A DNA stretch of 64,000 bases. Origin: Embleya sp040629175. Lineage in GTDB: Bacteria > Actinomycetota > Actinomycetes > Streptomycetales > Streptomycetaceae. The translations under genes were made by a program, and so were the position numbers. Shown piece after piece: positions 63,712 to 64,000 of the stretch (the first letter of the stretch is position 1; each line of letters begins with the position of its first letter). Below the pieces are notes generated by a model, which was not told the DNA's origin, made no database searches, and was given only the letters and a program-made list of their open reading frames with translations. The stretch spans positions 34,078 to 98,077 of the forward strand of contig NZ_JBEXUX010000039.1 in the NCBI RefSeq assembly GCF_040629175.1, in the 5' to 3' direction.

Positions 63712-64000
63712 ACCGCACGCCCGTCCTGTTCGGAAAGTCCGATGGCCGTGCCCGCTCGGGCGGCTGTTGCGAGGCGGCGGGCTGCGCGCGGAAGTCCGGC
63801 CGGGGCGCCGGGGCGGCCGTGTGGAGGTGCAGATGATTCCCTGCGGATTTCACGGCTGCCCCGGCTTCCTGCATCCCTGCCCGATAAAGGGCGTTTCACC
63901 CCGGCGCGGTGCGGTGGTGTTTTCCGGAATTGTGATTCCGGTGCGGCGCGCGAGGAAAGGGCGGGGTGTGGTCCGCATCGATGAATTCGATGCGGACCAC
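63712..64000. other. Right-end region, no supported gene
   Basis: Short minus-strand frames here lack ribosome-binding sites and convincing composition. It holds a small dyad CCGGAAT-N4-ATTCCGG (63924-63941) and the strong hairpin at 63968-64000. Confidence 0.4.
63968..64000 (-). terminator. Perfect 14-bp hairpin at window end
   Basis: GTGGTCCGCATCGA (63968-63981) pairs exactly with TCGATGCGGACCAC (63987-64000) around a TGAAT loop. It is probably the terminator of a minus-strand gene lying beyond the window. Confidence 0.7.

Overview
The window is very GC-rich, with strong third-position G/C bias, many GTG starts, overlapping stop/start codons and large numbers of regulators, transporters and secreted hydrolases. 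This suggests a chromosome segment from a filamentous actinomycete (Streptomycetaceae-like). I saw no rRNA, tRNA, insertion sequence or CRISPR array.

Layout. 1-7.2 kb: respiratory nitrate reductase narG-narH-narJ (minus strand, narJ cut by the window edge) with a divergent nitrate/nitrite transporter (narK). 7.3-12 kb: an unknown protein, an EamA exporter and divergent LysR regulator, and a two-gene unit made of a 43-residue peptide translationally coupled to a PIMT-like methyltransferase. 12-19 kb: orphan solute-binding lipoprotein, ECF41-type sigma factor, DHA2 drug exporter, SAM methyltransferase and Tat-exported PhoX-like protein. 19-20.5 kb: secreted S28 peptidase. 20.5-28.5 kb: DUF2278/lamin-tail protein, an unknown membrane protein, and a tightly packed four-gene unit of alpha/beta hydrolase, CHAT-like protein lacking both catalytic residues, CHAT protease and C25/caspase-like protease. 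28.7-30.3 kb: secreted M14 carboxypeptidase. 30.6-31.8 kb: a P450 whose last codons form a perfect Shine-Dalgarno for a 24-residue peptide. 32-40.3 kb: PucR regulator, then DUF917-HyuA, NCS1 permease and HyuA-DUF917; the first pair has lost motifs kept by the second. 41-46.4 kb: NTF2-like protein, P1 aminopeptidase with TetR, a frameshifted APC permease and an Xaa-Pro aminopeptidase. 46.4-56.1 kb: dipeptide-type ABC importer, DapA-family lyase/deaminase, aldehyde dehydrogenase and FCD-type GntR regulator, linked by shared ACATTG motifs. 56-64 kb: prolyl-iminopeptidase-like hydrolase, TauD-type dioxygenase/TetR pair, SPFH protein, small unknown proteins, SMI1/KNR4 protein and a bicovalent-flavin oxidase.

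How the genes work together. Peptide uptake and breakdown dominate 41-57 kb. The ABC importer, proline-directed peptidases, DapA-like enzyme and semialdehyde dehydrogenase could jointly degrade proline- or hydroxyproline-containing peptides; this is inference. The strongest candidates for undescribed systems are the P450/24-residue peptide pair, the 43-residue peptide/PIMT-like pair, and the hydrolase/pseudo-CHAT/CHAT/caspase-like cassette.
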